From assembly GCF_905475395.1 (NCBI RefSeq), contig NC_058337.1, positions 131,957,960 to 132,021,959 of the forward strand: a stretch of 64,000 bases of DNA. Reading direction: 5' to 3'. Shown in pieces: positions 61,329-64,000 of this stretch. Origin of the DNA: Chrysoperla carnea. Taxonomy: Eukaryota > Arthropoda > Insecta > Neuroptera > Chrysopidae. Within the stretch, counting starts at the first letter, position 1; the number at the start of each line of letters is the position of its first letter. Made by a program: the position numbers and the translations under genes. The notes under the pieces were generated by a model. The model ran no database searches and was not told the origin of the DNA. It was given only the letters and a program-made list of their open reading frames with translations.

Positions 61329-64000
61329 TAATTTTTATCTTGTTGTATATTTTTCATTTTTTTTTTAATTGTGTTTTTTTTTTTAAAGCAAATCGACTGT
61401 ATATTTAAAAAAATAAAAATAGAACAAAAAAGCACAAAGTGATCTTATAAAATTGAACATGTGCATTATTAATCATTCAAATCAGCAAAAAAACCAAAGC
61501 AAATCTGAATAAAAAACTAATCGCTACATTTATAATATATGAAAATACGATAGGAACATAGCTCCTACCAGGTGGCCCATGTCATATCTAGTTCTTTTTT
61601 CTAAAAAAAACTGAAATCCCTTAAATAATTTTAAATTTAATATTTTTGTGTAATAAAATTCAAAATAAAAATAAAATCTTGATAAAAAAAAAACTAAACT
61701 AAAATAAAATAATATCACTTTTTATGTTAATTAGTGATTTTATAATTTAAATTATATAATAATATTTATGTATACAATAAATTTAAACATTTAGTCAAAC
61801 AATGAATCATGGTTTTGTGTCCCTAAAAGGCTTGTTATCTTGTAATTAATTATAATTTCATATTGTTGTTTAGCACATAATCGCATGTCATTGTTGTGTT
61901 GTCGCATTTAAAATAGCCACGAACACCCTTAAAAACATACCAAATATGTAATACATACACAAAATAACTCTCACTATACCTATGTAGTGATTGTACATAT
62001 TATAGAGGTATAATATATTAGTTTTAGCTGTGTATTATAATATGTAAACCATATGCTACACCACACAAATTTTCATAATCATAACTTTGGTATTGTACCT
62101 TCTACCTATTTATAATTGTGTATAAATCGTACGTAAATACATCGATTTTTTTAAATGGCCATTATTAAAGACCAGTAGTCCGCGACTGCAATATACTTAT
62201 CACAGTAAAAGATGTTATAAAAATCGGCTAATAGAGGAAAATGAAAGAAACCGCTCGCATTTGTGCTAAAACCTCCTGGAATGTGTTTTTCTAGGTGTCA
62301 AATATCATTAGTAAGGCATGAGTTAGAGGTGAAATTGTTTCTATTTGTTAATAATCAATAAATTTTTAATTCAATGAAACGATCAATGTTAAAGTTCACT
62401 TAAAAAACTATTAAAGAGGCAACTTGTATGCCGTAAATGTTAAGTATTTGTCAGATAATCGAAAACTATTATACATGTATAACGTAAACGTAATTCAAGT
62501 TGCCTATTTATTTAACATTAACCGTATCATTGAATTGAAATAGAAAAATTTGCACCACTAACTCATACCTTAATAATGATATTTGATACTTAAGAAACAC
62601 ATTCATTTTCAACTTCATTTTCTTTTCTTTGTAGCCTTTCGTAGCCCGGAATGCAGCCCTTCATCTTGAGGCAAAGATTGATTGGACGCAGAGATGTTTC
62701 ACAGTATTTGTTAATAATTTCCTAAATCAAGCCAGGTTAATGAATCTACTCTTCTTTATCATCGAGTCTTTTGCTTCGTTAGTATTAGTGATAAAATAAG
62801 GTGAATTTACTTACCACCAATTTTGCATTTGTATTTACAGTCGGTAGTCACTTGTTTTTGATAATAAATTATAGATTAAGGTTTAAAATCCCTATTTATA
62901 CAGTTTAAGTTTTTGCATTCAACATTGAAAGTTTAGTTTTAGAAAAAATTCGACAATAAAATCCCTTTTTTTAGGTATAGTAGAGCATATTTTTAGATTT
63001 TTGGAATTTTTATGATTTTTTAGGTTTAAATAATCTTGTCAACTAAGAAAAAGTCATTAAGATTGTTGGGAAATAATTCAGGCATTAAATCGACTATCAT
63101 TAGGGTCTGATCCATAATCATAAGTTTTTAACGATAAGTAATTTTTGATCCCTGTTACAGTCTGTTTCCCAAATTTTTGCACGATTGAAGTGGCTTTATT
63201 ATATTTTCTTTGCGCGAAATGATGGAATAAATTGTTTTAAAGTCTCTGGAATAAAAAAAAACAATTTTAATTTACCATCGATATCGGTCTTTTATGCAAC
63301 CTACAAAGAAAAACAATTAAAAAACTAAATCACACACACATTAAACGTGTCAAACTTATCGCAAGCAAACAAGAAAAATTAGATATTTTTATATCGTTTC
63401 GCCATAAATAAATTAAGAAATAATTTGTTTTGTAGTTTTTCTATTTAACAGGGTAATAAGTAGTACCTCATCCCTCAGGTGATTTGTACCTTGACTCATT
63501 TATAGTTTTTTTTGAAAGATTATGAGAAAACAACAATATGAAATCACAGTTTACTTACTTGAAAGCAAAATAATTTATTTTCAAGTAAAATAGAAATAAC
63601 ATTTTTTAGTGTTTCAAAGAAAAATTATTTGCTCTACATGTTATTTACCAGATGACTGGGAGGACAGTGACTAATCTTTTTGACCCTCGAAATCGGGAAG
63701 TTTCCAGGTGATTATCTCGCCATCTTAATTTTGAGCCTGTGAAAAAAATAGGCCAAATCTGACTACAAGTGCGTTCATGCAGTGTAAAGTTTCTGTCGTG
63801 GGCCCTCAGATCCAAAAATACTTTTTTTTACAAACAAACAATATTAAAATACAATTAAAGGGTTTACCAGAATATATGTGTGTAAAATCTGATGTTAATA
63901 AAAATTAAAAGATTTTCTAAGAAAAAATGCTTTTTTCTTTGTCTCCTGACATTTTGAACAGAACCACAAAGCTATAGATCACAAGTTTTTGTCGATAGTT
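61329..64000. other. unassigned AT-rich intergenic DNA
   Basis: No gene recognised. It contains the fold-back element at 62279-62606. Tracts at 61370-61440 and 61670-61770 are simple AT-rich sequence. Confidence 0.5.
62279..62606. repeat. fold-back MITE-like element
   Basis: The left arm (about 62279-62420, gaatgtgtttttctaggtgt...) is inverted in the right arm (about 62490-62606, ...gatacttaagaaacacattc). Both arms carry a form of ggcatgagttag and aggcaacttg. About 328 bp, no coding potential; superfamily unknown. Confidence 0.7.

Overview
The window is AT-rich animal nuclear DNA, almost certainly from an insect. The reasons are a ZAD-type C2H2 zinc-finger gene (an arthropod family), multi-exon genes with GT-AG introns, R1/Jockey-like LINE tails, mariner, pogo-like and hAT-like non-autonomous elements, and no bacterial features. 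I cannot fix the order from sequence alone. I see no rRNA, tRNA or CRISPR array.

Layout, left to right: the last exon of a SHPRH-like E3 ligase gene (266-476, +); a belt of DNA-transposon relics (796-2262); a THAP-C2H2 gene, copy 1 (3126-7053, +); PIGF (8184-10288, -) facing away from HAUS5 (11594-17927, +, 11 exons); a ZAD-AT-hook-C2H2 gene (20763-25082, -); EMC1 (29272-37070, -, 12 exons). I read the exon phases of these multi-exon genes one by one and they join cleanly.

From about 37570 to 58405 lies a direct tandem segmental duplication. Each unit holds a minus-strand THAP-C2H2 gene (copies 2 and 3) followed by a plus-strand gene for a very repetitive Asn/Gln/Pro/Ser-rich protein that is predicted to be secreted. 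The junction between units is readable near 48656-48663. Unit A carries decayed copies: a stop in THAP copy 2, and several lesions plus a solo LTR in the repeat gene. Unit B carries the better preserved pair. The coding repeat array of unit B has expanded (348-bp higher-order unit, four rounds), while an intronic 314-bp repeat has expanded in unit A (six copies against one). From 58406 to 64000 I see only transposon relics and unassigned AT-rich DNA.

The housekeeping genes (GPI-anchor synthesis, augmin, ER membrane complex, SHPRH) are unrelated to one another in function. The interesting part is the fast-evolving pair: THAP-C2H2 factors with changing finger arrays and clustered SUMO-type motifs, next to an unrecognised secreted repeat protein with a duplicated CWLDxFG..GLCK motif.
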